A DNA stretch of 64,000 bases. Source: an uncultured Muribaculaceae bacterium (lineage in GTDB: Bacteria; Bacteroidota; Bacteroidia; Bacteroidales; Muribaculaceae). The stretch covers positions 154,202 through 218,201 of the forward strand of contig CANRPJ010000001.1 in NCBI GenBank assembly GCA_947632485.1, read 5' to 3'. This document shows positions 45,643 to 54,974 of the stretch, piece by piece. The translations under genes and the position numbers were made by a program. The notes below the pieces were generated by a model that had not been told where the DNA came from, searched no databases, and saw only the letters and a list, made by a program, of their open reading frames with translations. Within the stretch, counting starts at the first letter, position 1. Each line of letters opens with the position of its first letter.

Positions 45643-48320
45643 TTATCGGTTTGAACGCTTTATTGAGCCGGCAAGATTAGCATTGAATGAATCTTCGCCA
45701 TTAAGCTGCTCGAGAGTGATGTGCATACGGTAACGCCAGTAATGCTCCGGATTCGAGGGCTCATTGATTTGCTCTTCGCGCGGGTCATGGCGACGGAGTT
45801 TAGGATCTGCCGAGAGCCAATCCTGCAATGGAATTATGCAAAGCATTGAAGGGCTTTCAAGATGGAGTTTCAAGATTTTCTCACAAATCCAAGGCTCTGC
45901 ATAGAAAGGAGAACCTCCCGGCTCATGGAGCACTTCTGAATAATACCTCTGGGAGCGCGCAGGGTCAGATTCCCACCACTGACGAATACCCGGCATATCA
46001 TGAGTCGATGTGGTGCACACGCTGAGATAGGGATAGCGCCAGGTGTCGGCAAATGTCTCCTTAGGATCTTTAGGCATACGCTGAATCTCCAGAGAGAGTA
46101 TCTGAAGACGATGCATCACATCGGGCACACAGGAGGGTATCATGCCGAGATCTTCCGCACAGCATAGCATCCGGGTAGCATCGATGAGAGGGGGCAGCTT
46201 CCACAAAGCTTTTCCTTTCCAGAAATCATCATTGCGATGATAGAAGAAATCATTGTAAAGAGCATCGAAAGCACCTTTATTCCATTGGCTAAGACGACGG
46301 TACTGATATGTGAACTGTGCAGATATCCTCGGGTGATAATAGCCTTTGCGATAGGGATCTTCGATGAAAAGCACATCATCGATCAGCCCGAGCAGCGCAT
46401 TACAGATCTTATCATTTTTCTCCGTCTTATCCTGTTGGGCAAAATAGGCAGCCACTTTTTTCTGAGTATCAACAAAGTCGAGAAGCTGATACCGTCCGTC
46501 ACCAATAGGCTTCAGGAAGCGCTCCTTGACCTCCTCAGTGAAGGGAGCGAAGAAATCGTTGAGAAACCAATCCTCGATGAGCGGATTAGTGTGAAGGTCT
46601 ACATCAAGATGAAATCCTCTTGCCGATAGCTCCTCAGGGCTGAAAGGAAGAGCAGGATTAAACACTCCCAGAAGCCCGTGAAGCTCGCTTTCCGGTATCT
46701 GCCAGATGCGGAAGAAACCGAGGATATGATCAATACGGTAGGCATCGAAATATTCCGCCATCTTGCGGAATCTTGCTTTCCACCATGCGAAACCGTCTTT
46801 CGCCATCTCGTCCAGTTGTAGGTGGGGAAGCCCCAGTTCTGACCGAACACTGAGAAGTCATCGGGCGGAGCTCCGGCCTGAGAATTGAGATTGAAAAGCT
46901 TAGGCGATTGCCATGCATCTACACTATGGCGACCTATTCCGATAGGCACATCACCTTTGAGCACGACTCCAAGGCTTCGCGCATAGTCGCGTGCACCCCG
47001 CAACTGACGGTCAAGGTGATACTGAACGAAACAGTAATAGCCGATTTCATCGCGTTTTTGGGCTATAAAAGTGGCTATTTTCTCTTTTTCATACGCTGAA
47101 TAAGCGCCCCAACGGGTTTCATCGGGGGTACAGTATTCATCGCGGAGCACGCTCCAGGCAGCATACGGCAACAGCCAATGGCGGTTAGCCTCAAAGAAGG
47201 CAAGATAGGGGGCAGAGGTAAGGGTATTGGCACCATCTTGTTTATAAATGGCACGGAGCCACTCATTCTTTGTATCGTTAACTCTTTCGTAATCTACCTG
47301 CGGAAGCGCATTGAGCTCCTTGCGCACCTTTTCAAAGGCCTCAGCCTTAGCCTTATCTTTAAGCGTACCGACATCTTCGAGCCTCAGGAACATCGGGTGA
47401 AGCGCAAAGGTAGAATTAGCTCTGTAGGGATAGGAATCAACCCACGTACCGGTAAGTGTAGTATCATTGACCGGAAGAAGCTGAAGCACTTTCTGCCCGG
47501 TAGCGGCACACCATTCCGCCATCATCTTCAGGTCGGAGAAATCTCCTACTCCGAAGTCAGCCTCCGAACGCAGCGAGAATACCGGTATCGCAGTTCCGGC
47601 ACCTCTCCAGGGCGCAAAGGGACTCACGGCCCGCAATCCGGCTATCACAATCTGATCGAGAGCATCATGCGACGGCAGCAGTAGATTACGGTTATCGCGC
47701 GCTTCCCACGCCTCGATTCTCCGGGTTTCCTTATCTAAAATCAGCAACTTATATTCGCAAGCCTCAGGCATTCCGGCAAGGGGCACATCGAGAGTCCATA
47801 GAGGGAAACGGGCATCGTTGAAAATCAGTGCCTTTTCAGGATTCCATTTACCCAATACCTCCGGCTCACCGAGAAGCGCGAGAACCTGACCGGGTCCTAC
47901 AAGAGGTGCCTCGACGCAGATACGGAGGGTGCCGGGACGAGACGGCGCTTCTTCATCTCTCTTTCCACGACGGAAAAATCCTCCCGTAAACGCTGATGAA
48001 TACGCGAATTTGTCGGCCGGCATATCCTGCCACCAGTCTTCGATTATGATAGCTCCTGCGCCCCTCGCCACAGTCAGGGAGTGAGGTGCGCCCCATTCTC
48101 TACGGCTTACGTGGCCATCTGTAGTCCTTACCAGATAGTGGTAAGTCAGTACCGTCGGGGGTTCCGGGCAATCGATTGTAAGGCTCCACGTATCAGGACC
48201 AGTAAGCTCCATAGCCGGGCATACCGATTCATCAGTCGAGCCGAGCAGGGGAATGGCGCCGCACACTGCGAGCTGCTGTCCCCATTCGGTGTGGTAGCGA
48301 AGATTGAACTTGATTTTCAT
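45643..48320 (-). pseudogene. malQ: 4-alpha-glucanotransferase (CBM20-like + GH77), interrupted by an apparent 1-nt frameshift
   Basis: ORF 46599-48320 (N-terminal, ...FGQNWGFPTYNW) and ORF 45643-46806 (MAKDGFAWWKARFRKMAEYFDAYRIDHILGFFRIW...) are adjacent parts of one GH77 protein in different frames. Confidence 0.88.
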
Positions 48321-48358
48321 TTCTATGTCAGTCTGTGAGTTAAGCTCTTAAGATAAGA

Positions 48359-50890
48359 TTACCCGCATTTCGAAGTGCCACACGATGTGCATATCAGGCA
48401 ACCCTCCTGATAGATCAACGTTTCAGCACCGCATTTCGGACATTTCTGGCCTGTGGCAGCTGTGCCGCTGGGAATATATTTCTTGAGTGCACGCTCCACA
48501 CCGTTTTTCCAGGTATTGATGCTCGTAGAATCGAGTTCCAACCCGCTTACAAGCTTAAGCACCTGATCGATAGGCATTCCGTAGCGGAGCACACCGGAAA
48601 TCAGCTTGGCATAATTCCAGAACTCGGGATTGAACTTCTCACTCAAACCCTCAATCGTAGTCTTATAGCCACGCTTATTTATGAACTGGAAGTCATAGCG
48701 CTTGCGTCCCTTCTCATCTACAGCCTTGATGATTTTTCCATGATTCACATTTTTGGGACAGAAAATGCCGTCTTCATCGTCGGCCAGACCCGTAAAAATC
48801 TCATAAGGACGACCATCTACCAGGCCTACAAATGCGATCCATTTCTCTTTATTATTCTGGAAACGCACCACATCGGCCTCAAGCTCGGTGGGGCGCTTGG
48901 AAACGTGGTCAGGCAGATGAATCAGCTGCGGTTTTTCCGGCTTGATCGCTTCGAGCACATTGTTACGGCTTCCGTCGCGATATACGGTGCAACCTTTGCA
49001 ACCGGCTTTCCATGCCTCGCGATAAAGCTTATCAACCAGATCTTCAGAAATATCAGCCGGAAGGTTGATGGTCACGCTGATACTATGGTCTACCCATTTC
49101 TGAACAGCTCCCTGCATGCGCACCTTCTCAAGCCAGTCAACATCAGCGCTTGTTGCCTTATAATACGGCGATTTGGCTACCAGTGCATCAATCTCTTCAG
49201 CAGTCATGTTGCGACGGGGCTCGATTCCCTGAGTCTTCATCCAGTCAATGAACCGGTGATGATAAACTACGTACTCCTCGAAAGCATCGCCCACTTCATC
49301 TACAAAATCCACATGATACTCAGCATCATTGGCATTGATTTTGCGACGGCGCTTGTATACAGGCAGAAATACCGGTTCAATACCGGAAGAGGTCTGGGTC
49401 ATCAGTGAGGTGGTTCCGGTAGGCGCAATCGTGAGACAGGCTATGTTGCGGCGTCCTTGCTTCCTCATCTTTTCATATAGTTCCGGAGAGGCATCACGCA
49501 GACGCTGAATGAAGGGATTGGATTCCTCACGCTCTGCATCGTAGAGATCGAACGCACCTCGCTCGGCTGCCATATCTGCAGAAGCGTCATAGTAGGCGAG
49601 TGCAAGCTCACGATGAACCTTTACAGAGAATTCCGTGGCCTCGGGAGTGCCATACCGGTAACCGAGCGCCGCCAGCATATCGCCTTCACCGGTTGTTCCA
49701 CAACCCGTGCGTCGTCCTTCGAGAGTCTTCGATCGGATCTTCTTCCAGAGGTTAAGCTCCGTCTGCTTCACCTCAGAAGTCTCCGGATCAGCTTCAATCT
49801 TTTCTATAATGGCATCGATCTTCTCCATCTCGAGATCGATTATATCGTCCATGATTCGCTGAGCCATGCGCACGTGGCTACGGAAAAGCTCGAAGTCGAA
49901 CTCAGCTTTATCAGTGAAGGGATTCTTCACATAGCTATAAAGATTGATAGCGCAAAGACGACAACTGTCGTAAGGGCAAAGGGGAATTTCGCCACAAGGA
50001 TTGGTAGAAACAGTGCGGAAGCCCAGATCAGAATAGCAATCTGGCACCGATTCCCGAATCACAGTATCCCAGAAAAGCACTCCGGGCTCAGCGCTCTTCC
50101 AGGCGTTATGCACTATCTTATTCCAGAGCGCTTTGGCATCGATACTTTTTTCCACCTTTTTCTCAGCGGAGTCTACCGGGAAAGCCTGAACATACTCGGA
50201 ATTATCTTCCACTGCCTTCATGAAGTCGTCATCGATTTTCACCGATACGTTGGCGCCCGTCACCTTTCCTTCAGTCATCTTGGCATCTATAAACGCTTCG
50301 GAATCAGGGTGCTTGATGCTCACACTAAGCATCAGCGCGCCCCTGCGACCGTCCTGAGCCACTTCGCGCGTGCTATTGCTATAGCGCTCCATAAAAGGCA
50401 CGAGTCCTGTTGAAGTAAGGGCAGAGTTCTTCACGGGCGTGCCTTTCGGACGCAGATGGCTGAGATCATGGCCTACGCCACCGCGACGCTTCATCAGCTG
50501 CACCTGCTCTTCATCGATCTTAATGATACCTCCGTATGAATCCGGGGTGCCGTCAAGACCGATCACGAAGCAGTTCGAAAGGCTTCCTACCTGGAAATCA
50601 TTTCCTATACCTGCCATCGGGCTTCCCTGAGGCACTACGTAGCGGAAATCTTTCAAAAGCCCGAATATCTGCTCTTCGCTCATCGGATTAGGATACTTCG
50701 CCTCAATGCGGGCAAGCTCTCCGGCTATACGGTGATGCATATCGTCGGGAGTACGCTCATAGAGGTTACCGAAAGAGTCTTTGAGAGCGTATTTGCTTGC
50801 CCATACGCGGGCTGCAAGTTCATCTCCTTTGAAATAAGCCTTTGATGCTTCAAAAGCATCGTCGAAGGTATATTTCACGGAATTATCCAT
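48359..50890 (-). CDS. nrdJ: Adenosylcobalamin-dependent (class II) ribonucleoside-diphosphate reductase
   Basis: QVGSLSNCFVIG; RRGGVGHDLSHLRPKG; NPCGEIPL; C-terminal zinc-ribbon-like KCPKCGAETLIYQEGCLICTSCGTSKCG. Confidence 0.93.
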   Translation of the reverse strand: MDNSVKYTFDDAFEASKAYFKGDELAARVWASKYALKDSFGNLYERTPDDMHHRIAGELARIEAKYPNPMSEEQIFGLLKDFRYVVPQGSPMAGIGNDFQVGSLSNCFVIGLDGTPDSYGGIIKIDEEQVQLMKRRGGVGHDLSHLRPKGTPVKNSALTSTGLVPFMERYSNSTREVAQDGRRGALMLSVSIKHPDSEAFIDAKMTEGKVTGANVSVKIDDDFMKAVEDNSEYVQAFPVDSAEKKVEKSIDAKALWNKIVHNAWKSAEPGVLFWDTVIRESVPDCYSDLGFRTVSTNPCGEIPLCPYDSCRLCAINLYSYVKNPFTDKAEFDFELFRSHVRMAQRIMDDIIDLEMEKIDAIIEKIEADPETSEVKQTELNLWKKIRSKTLEGRRTGCGTTGEGDMLAALGYRYGTPEATEFSVKVHRELALAYYDASADMAAERGAFDLYDAEREESNPFIQRLRDASPELYEKMRKQGRRNIACLTIAPTGTTSLMTQTSSGIEPVFLPVYKRRRKINANDAEYHVDFVDEVGDAFEEYVVYHHRFIDWMKTQGIEPRRNMTAEEIDALVAKSPYYKATSADVDWLEKVRMQGAVQKWVDHSISVTINLPADISEDLVDKLYREAWKAGCKGCTVYRDGSRNNVLEAIKPEKPQLIHLPDHVSKRPTELEADVVRFQNNKEKWIAFVGLVDGRPYEIFTGLADDEDGIFCPKNVNHGKIIKAVDEKGRKRYDFQFINKRGYKTTIEGLSEKFNPEFWNYAKLISGVLRYGMPIDQVLKLVSGLELDSTSINTWKNGVERALKKYIPSGTAATGQKCPKCGAETLIYQEGCLICTSCGTSKCG

Positions 50891-51132
50891 GTTGTTTATG
50901 ATTTATAGTTTTGATTTTTAAGTTTTTAAGCTCTGAGGCTAATTGAGCCGCAGGGAATGCAAAGGTAGCGAGAACCTTCGGGAAATAAAAACTTTTGGGA
51001 AAGAATCTTTGGTCGGAGGGGGATAAAAGTTACCCGAACCGGTAAATTTTCGAGCCTTATTTCTTACTTTTGCAGAGAGAAAAAGTAGACTCAAGACAGT
51101 TTGGTCTTGCTTCTGCAGAGAAGAATTTACAC

Positions 51133-51876
51133 ATGGAAAAAGATTATTTTGCAAACCGGCGCACGGTGCGTCGATTCAGCGATAGGAAAGTGAGTGATGA
51201 AATGCTTCGTGCTATATCCGAGAGAGCCATGAAGGCACCTACAACCGGAGGCATGCAGCTTTATAGCGTAGTAGTGACCCGGAAGGAACCTCTGCGTACC
51301 GATCTTGCCGAAGCTCATTTCTCGCAGCCGGCTGCTGCCGGAGCGCCGGTGATAGTCACTGTATGCGCTGATCTTCACAGATTCGAGCGCTGGTGCAGGA
51401 TAAGCGGAACTGAACCGGGATTTGAAAACTTCCTCTCCTTCACCTCAGCCATGCTTGATGCTACAATCTTTGCCCAGCAGTTCTGTACGATAGCTGAAAT
51501 GGAAGGATTGGGTACCTGCTATTTAGGCACAACATTATGGCAGGCACCTAAGATTTCAGAACTATTGCATCTGCCGGATCATGTTGTGCCAGTATGTGGT
51601 ATCGCCGTCGGCTGGCCCTATGGTGAAGGTGAGGCTACTGAGAGATTGCCTCTCGAAGCTCTCTATCATACTGAGACCTACACGGATTTCAGTGATGAGG
51701 AAGTTAAGGAGCTTTATAAGGTAAAAGATGAGTATCCTGCAAACAGAGGTTATGTTGAAGAGCATTCCAAGCCATCGCTGGCTCATGTATTTACAGAGGT
51801 GAGATATCCTCGCCAGATGAATGAAGAATTTACTGCCTCCATCAAGTCTTATCTCGAAAGACAAGGGCTGCTATGA
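51133..51876 (+). CDS. Nitroreductase-family protein
   Basis: RRTVRRFSDRKVSDEML; APTTGGMQLYSVVV; EMEGLGTCYLGTT. Confidence 0.9.
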   Translation: MEKDYFANRRTVRRFSDRKVSDEMLRAISERAMKAPTTGGMQLYSVVVTRKEPLRTDLAEAHFSQPAAAGAPVIVTVCADLHRFERWCRISGTEPGFENFLSFTSAMLDATIFAQQFCTIAEMEGLGTCYLGTTLWQAPKISELLHLPDHVVPVCGIAVGWPYGEGEATERLPLEALYHTETYTDFSDEEVKELYKVKDEYPANRGYVEEHSKPSLAHVFTEVRYPRQMNEEFTASIKSYLERQGLL

Positions 51877-51907
51877 TATTTATTTTGAGTAACTTTGCAG
51901 CCAATAT

Positions 51908-52726
51908 ATGAAAACAGCTATTCCTTTCACAAAAATGGAAGGCGCCGCCAATGATTACATCTATTTCGACTGGCGGACGCAGCTTCCGGAAGATATTGCC
52001 GGCTTTGCCCGCTATGCGAGCGACAGGCATACCGGCATTGGCGGCGATGGAATTGTGTTGATCCTGCCGTCGGAGAAAGCGGATTTCAGGATGCGCATGT
52101 TTAATGCCGATGGTAGCGAGGCCCAGATGTGTGGCAATGCCTCCCGGTGTGTGGCTAAATATCTGTATGAAAATCATCTTACCGATAAGACCTCAATTCT
52201 TCTTGAAACTTTGGCCGGCATCAGGAAACTTGATTTCACGCCCACGGCAGATGGAGAGGTGGAGGAAGTGACTGTCGACATGGGCTCTCCGCGATTTGAT
52301 TCAGCCGATCTTCCTGGCCAAAGGGAAATTGAGATCTCAGAAAGGAAAGTATTTCCCGTAAGCATGGGTAATCCCCACGGTGTAACCTTTGTCGACAATA
52401 TTACAGATTCGTTAGTGTTGGGCGAAGGGCCGCAGATGGAAATCGACAATATCTGGCCCGAAAAAGCAAATATAGAATTTGTGAAAGTTGCTGACAGAGG
52501 TCACATTGAGATGCGTGTGTGGGAACGGGGCACCGGCGAAACGCTCGCCTGTGGCACCGGAGCCTGTGCTGCCGCAGTAGCAGCCCATGAAGCGGGGTTC
52601 ACTGATTCTGAGGTGGAAGTAAGGCTTCGCGGAGGAATCCTCAAAATAAAGATAGATCCGGAAAATGGTCATGTCATGATGACCGGTCCGGCACGCCTGG
52701 TAGCCAGAGGAGAAATTTATATATAA
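51908..52726 (+). CDS. dapF: Diaminopimelate epimerase
   Basis: FTKMEGAANDYIYFD; FNADGSEAQMCGNASRC; WERGTGETLACGTGACAAAVAA. Confidence 0.95.
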   Translation: MKTAIPFTKMEGAANDYIYFDWRTQLPEDIAGFARYASDRHTGIGGDGIVLILPSEKADFRMRMFNADGSEAQMCGNASRCVAKYLYENHLTDKTSILLETLAGIRKLDFTPTADGEVEEVTVDMGSPRFDSADLPGQREIEISERKVFPVSMGNPHGVTFVDNITDSLVLGEGPQMEIDNIWPEKANIEFVKVADRGHIEMRVWERGTGETLACGTGACAAAVAAHEAGFTDSEVEVRLRGGILKIKIDPENGHVMMTGPARLVARGEIYI

Positions 52727-52748
52727 ACCTACTATAAAGATAATCAGC

Positions 52749-53948
52749 ATGATAAAACTTAACGATAACTTCGAGCATCTGCCGCAGCGATATATTTTTA
52801 CGGAAGTCGGTCTGGAGGTAGCCAGATTCAAGAAAGAGAATCCCGGAGTTGAAATTATCCGTATGGACGTTGGCGATGTGTCGCAACCTTTATGTGAGGC
52901 TGCTGTAAAGGCCATGCATGAGGCGATCGACGATCTGACCCGTAGGGAGACTCTCGCAGGCTACGGCCCTGAAGAAGGCTACAAATGGCTGCGCGAAGCG
53001 ATCGCCCTGAAAGTATATGCTCCGCTTGGTATAGATTTCAGGGCCGATGAGATTTTCATAAGCGATGGCGCAGCTGCCGATCTCGGTAATCTCGGCAATC
53101 TTTTTGCCCAGAATTGCAACGTAGCCGCTCAGGATCCAGTCTATCCGGTATATGTCGATGCAAGCATTATAGATGGCAGAAACAAAATCATTCTGCTTCC
53201 CTGCACCGCCAAGAATAATTTTGTGCCTGAATTACCGGAAGAGCGTGCCGACATAATCTACCTCTGTTTCCCCAATAATCCTACAGCAAGCGTGCTTACT
53301 AAGGATCAACTCAAGGTCTGGGTGGATTATGCACGTGAAAACGGCTCTATTATAATCTACGATGGTGCTTATGAAGCCTATATCCGCACTCCGGGAGTGC
53401 CACGCAGCATCTACGAAGTAGAAGGAGCTCGCGAGGTAGCCATCGAGGTCAGAAGTTTCTCCAAGGTAGCCGGCTTCACGGGTGTACGCTGTGGCTATAC
53501 GGTTGTGCCTTCAGATCTTAAAGGATACTACTCTGACGGTGAGCGTGCTGATCTTAGAGCTAACTGGGATCGTAGGCAACATACAAAGTTCAATGGCGCA
53601 AGCTATATCTCCCAGCGCGGTGCTCTGGCCTCATTGTCGGAAGAGGGAATAAGGCAGACACGCGCCCAGGTTGACTATTATCTGCGCAATGCCGGAAACC
53701 TAAGAGCCGCACTTGAGAGTGTAGGCATAGAAGCGTTCGGAGGCGTAGATTCTCCCTACGTATGGGTGAAGACTCCCGGAGACATGAGCTCATGGGACTG
53801 CTTCCACATGCTTCTTGACAAGGCGAGAGTGACCTGCACGCCTGGCTCCGGCTTCGGTAAAGCAGGGGAGGGCTATGTGCGTCTTACTGGTTTCAATACC
53901 GAGGAGCTCACAGCTCTGGCTGCGGAGCGTCTTCGCAAACTTCTTTAA
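52749..53948 (+). CDS. dapL: LL-diaminopimelate aminotransferase
   Basis: GYGPEEGYKWLREAIA; ISDGAAADLGNL; CFPNNPTASVLTKDQL; RSFSKVAGFTGVRCGYTVVP. Confidence 0.94.
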   Translation: MIKLNDNFEHLPQRYIFTEVGLEVARFKKENPGVEIIRMDVGDVSQPLCEAAVKAMHEAIDDLTRRETLAGYGPEEGYKWLREAIALKVYAPLGIDFRADEIFISDGAAADLGNLGNLFAQNCNVAAQDPVYPVYVDASIIDGRNKIILLPCTAKNNFVPELPEERADIIYLCFPNNPTASVLTKDQLKVWVDYARENGSIIIYDGAYEAYIRTPGVPRSIYEVEGAREVAIEVRSFSKVAGFTGVRCGYTVVPSDLKGYYSDGERADLRANWDRRQHTKFNGASYISQRGALASLSEEGIRQTRAQVDYYLRNAGNLRAALESVGIEAFGGVDSPYVWVKTPGDMSSWDCFHMLLDKARVTCTPGSGFGKAGEGYVRLTGFNTEELTALAAERLRKLL

Positions 53949-53961
53949 GTAATGAGTATTC

Positions 53962-54396
53962 TCAGGACATTTCTGCCACAGCATCTACATCGAATGCCGT
54001 ATGATTCGGGAGAACATCAACGATGACTCTGATACCATACTTCGCGGCGGAGTCCATCATCTCTTTCATCTGATCTCGTGAGCCGGTTATATAGTTACCT
54101 ATCTTCCAGTCCGTAGGCTGATAATAGTAGTACCAGTTGCCCTCTTTTTCGTCGAAGAGCTTCTTTCCCGATCCATCAGGCTGGAAACATTGCTGCACCG
54201 GCGATGTCTGTACCATCGTGAATCCGGCATCGGCTATGCGGTGCATATTCTCGGCTATAGCCGGAAAGTTCCAGCTCCAGGCGTGGAGAATGCTCTCTTC
54301 ATTTGTAGCTTCAGGATTCCGGGTAATCCTATCCTTCGCACCTGCCGCTGTTGTAGCCAGACAGATGGCCATGAACGCTGCTGCTCGTTTTACCAT
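53962..54396 (-). pseudogene. Truncated alpha-amylase (GH13) N-terminal fragment
   Basis: ILHAWSWNFPAIAENMHRIADAGFTMVQTSPVQQCFQPDGSGKKLFDEKEGNWYYYYQPTDWKIGN...RVIVDVLPNHTAFDVDAVAEMS*, ending early in the catalytic barrel. Confidence 0.85.
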
Positions 54397-54558
54397 TTTC
54401 TTATGTGTTTTTTTGACATGTGAGAATTTCCTTCGCTTTCGCTAAGCTAATGTGCAGATATCCTTACTGCAAACACAAAATTAGATAATAAATCTGAAGA
54501 ACCCTTCTCCAAAACTTAAAAAAGAATCGATACAGGCTTAATCCTACAGAAAGGAGGC

Positions 54559-54637
54559 TTTACAGCCTTGACACCGAAATGAGCTTTTGCCTTTATAAAT
54601 CAGAAAGTTATCTATAAATTCGTGTCAAGGCCGTCAA
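54559..54637. repeat. 79-bp inverted-repeat-bounded intergenic element, copy 3
   Basis: tttacagccttgaca ... tgtcaaggccgtcaa, 49-nt interior. Confidence 0.88.
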
Positions 54638-54724
54638 GGGTGCTGTCTCCAGCCGAGACCTGTTTCGAGGCAGATTTCATCAAAATGATTGGCAGAGACT
54701 ATTGCAGAGTTCAGGAATAGATTA

Positions 54725-54732
54725 TACCTTTG
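54725..54732 (+). promoter_or_regulatory. -7 promoter box upstream of the cobalamin riboswitch
   Basis: TACCTTTG. Confidence 0.6.
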
Positions 54733-54739
54733 CAGCGCA

Positions 54740-54945
54740 ACAGGTCGGCTACCGCTCCCCGGCAGGAGAGTGGATGCCGTCAAAAAGGAACACGGGTGAA
54801 ATGCCCGGACAGTCCCGCTGCGGTGATTTCGTGAGCTTCCCTAAAAGGAAGCACCCTCGCCGGAAACAGTGAGCCACTGGAAGGAAAGCTTCTGGGAAGG
54901 CCGTCTGGAATAAGAGGGGAAACGGATAAGTCCGAAGACTTGCCT
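54740..54945 (+). ncRNA. Cobalamin (B12) riboswitch
   Basis: Class motifs gggtgaaatgcccggacagtcccgctgcggtga, gccactgg, ctgggaaggc and ggataagtccgaagact directly upstream of a TonB receptor. Confidence 0.92.
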
Positions 54946-54974
54946 GATTGCAGACTAATGTTTTTCTTTCGAGG

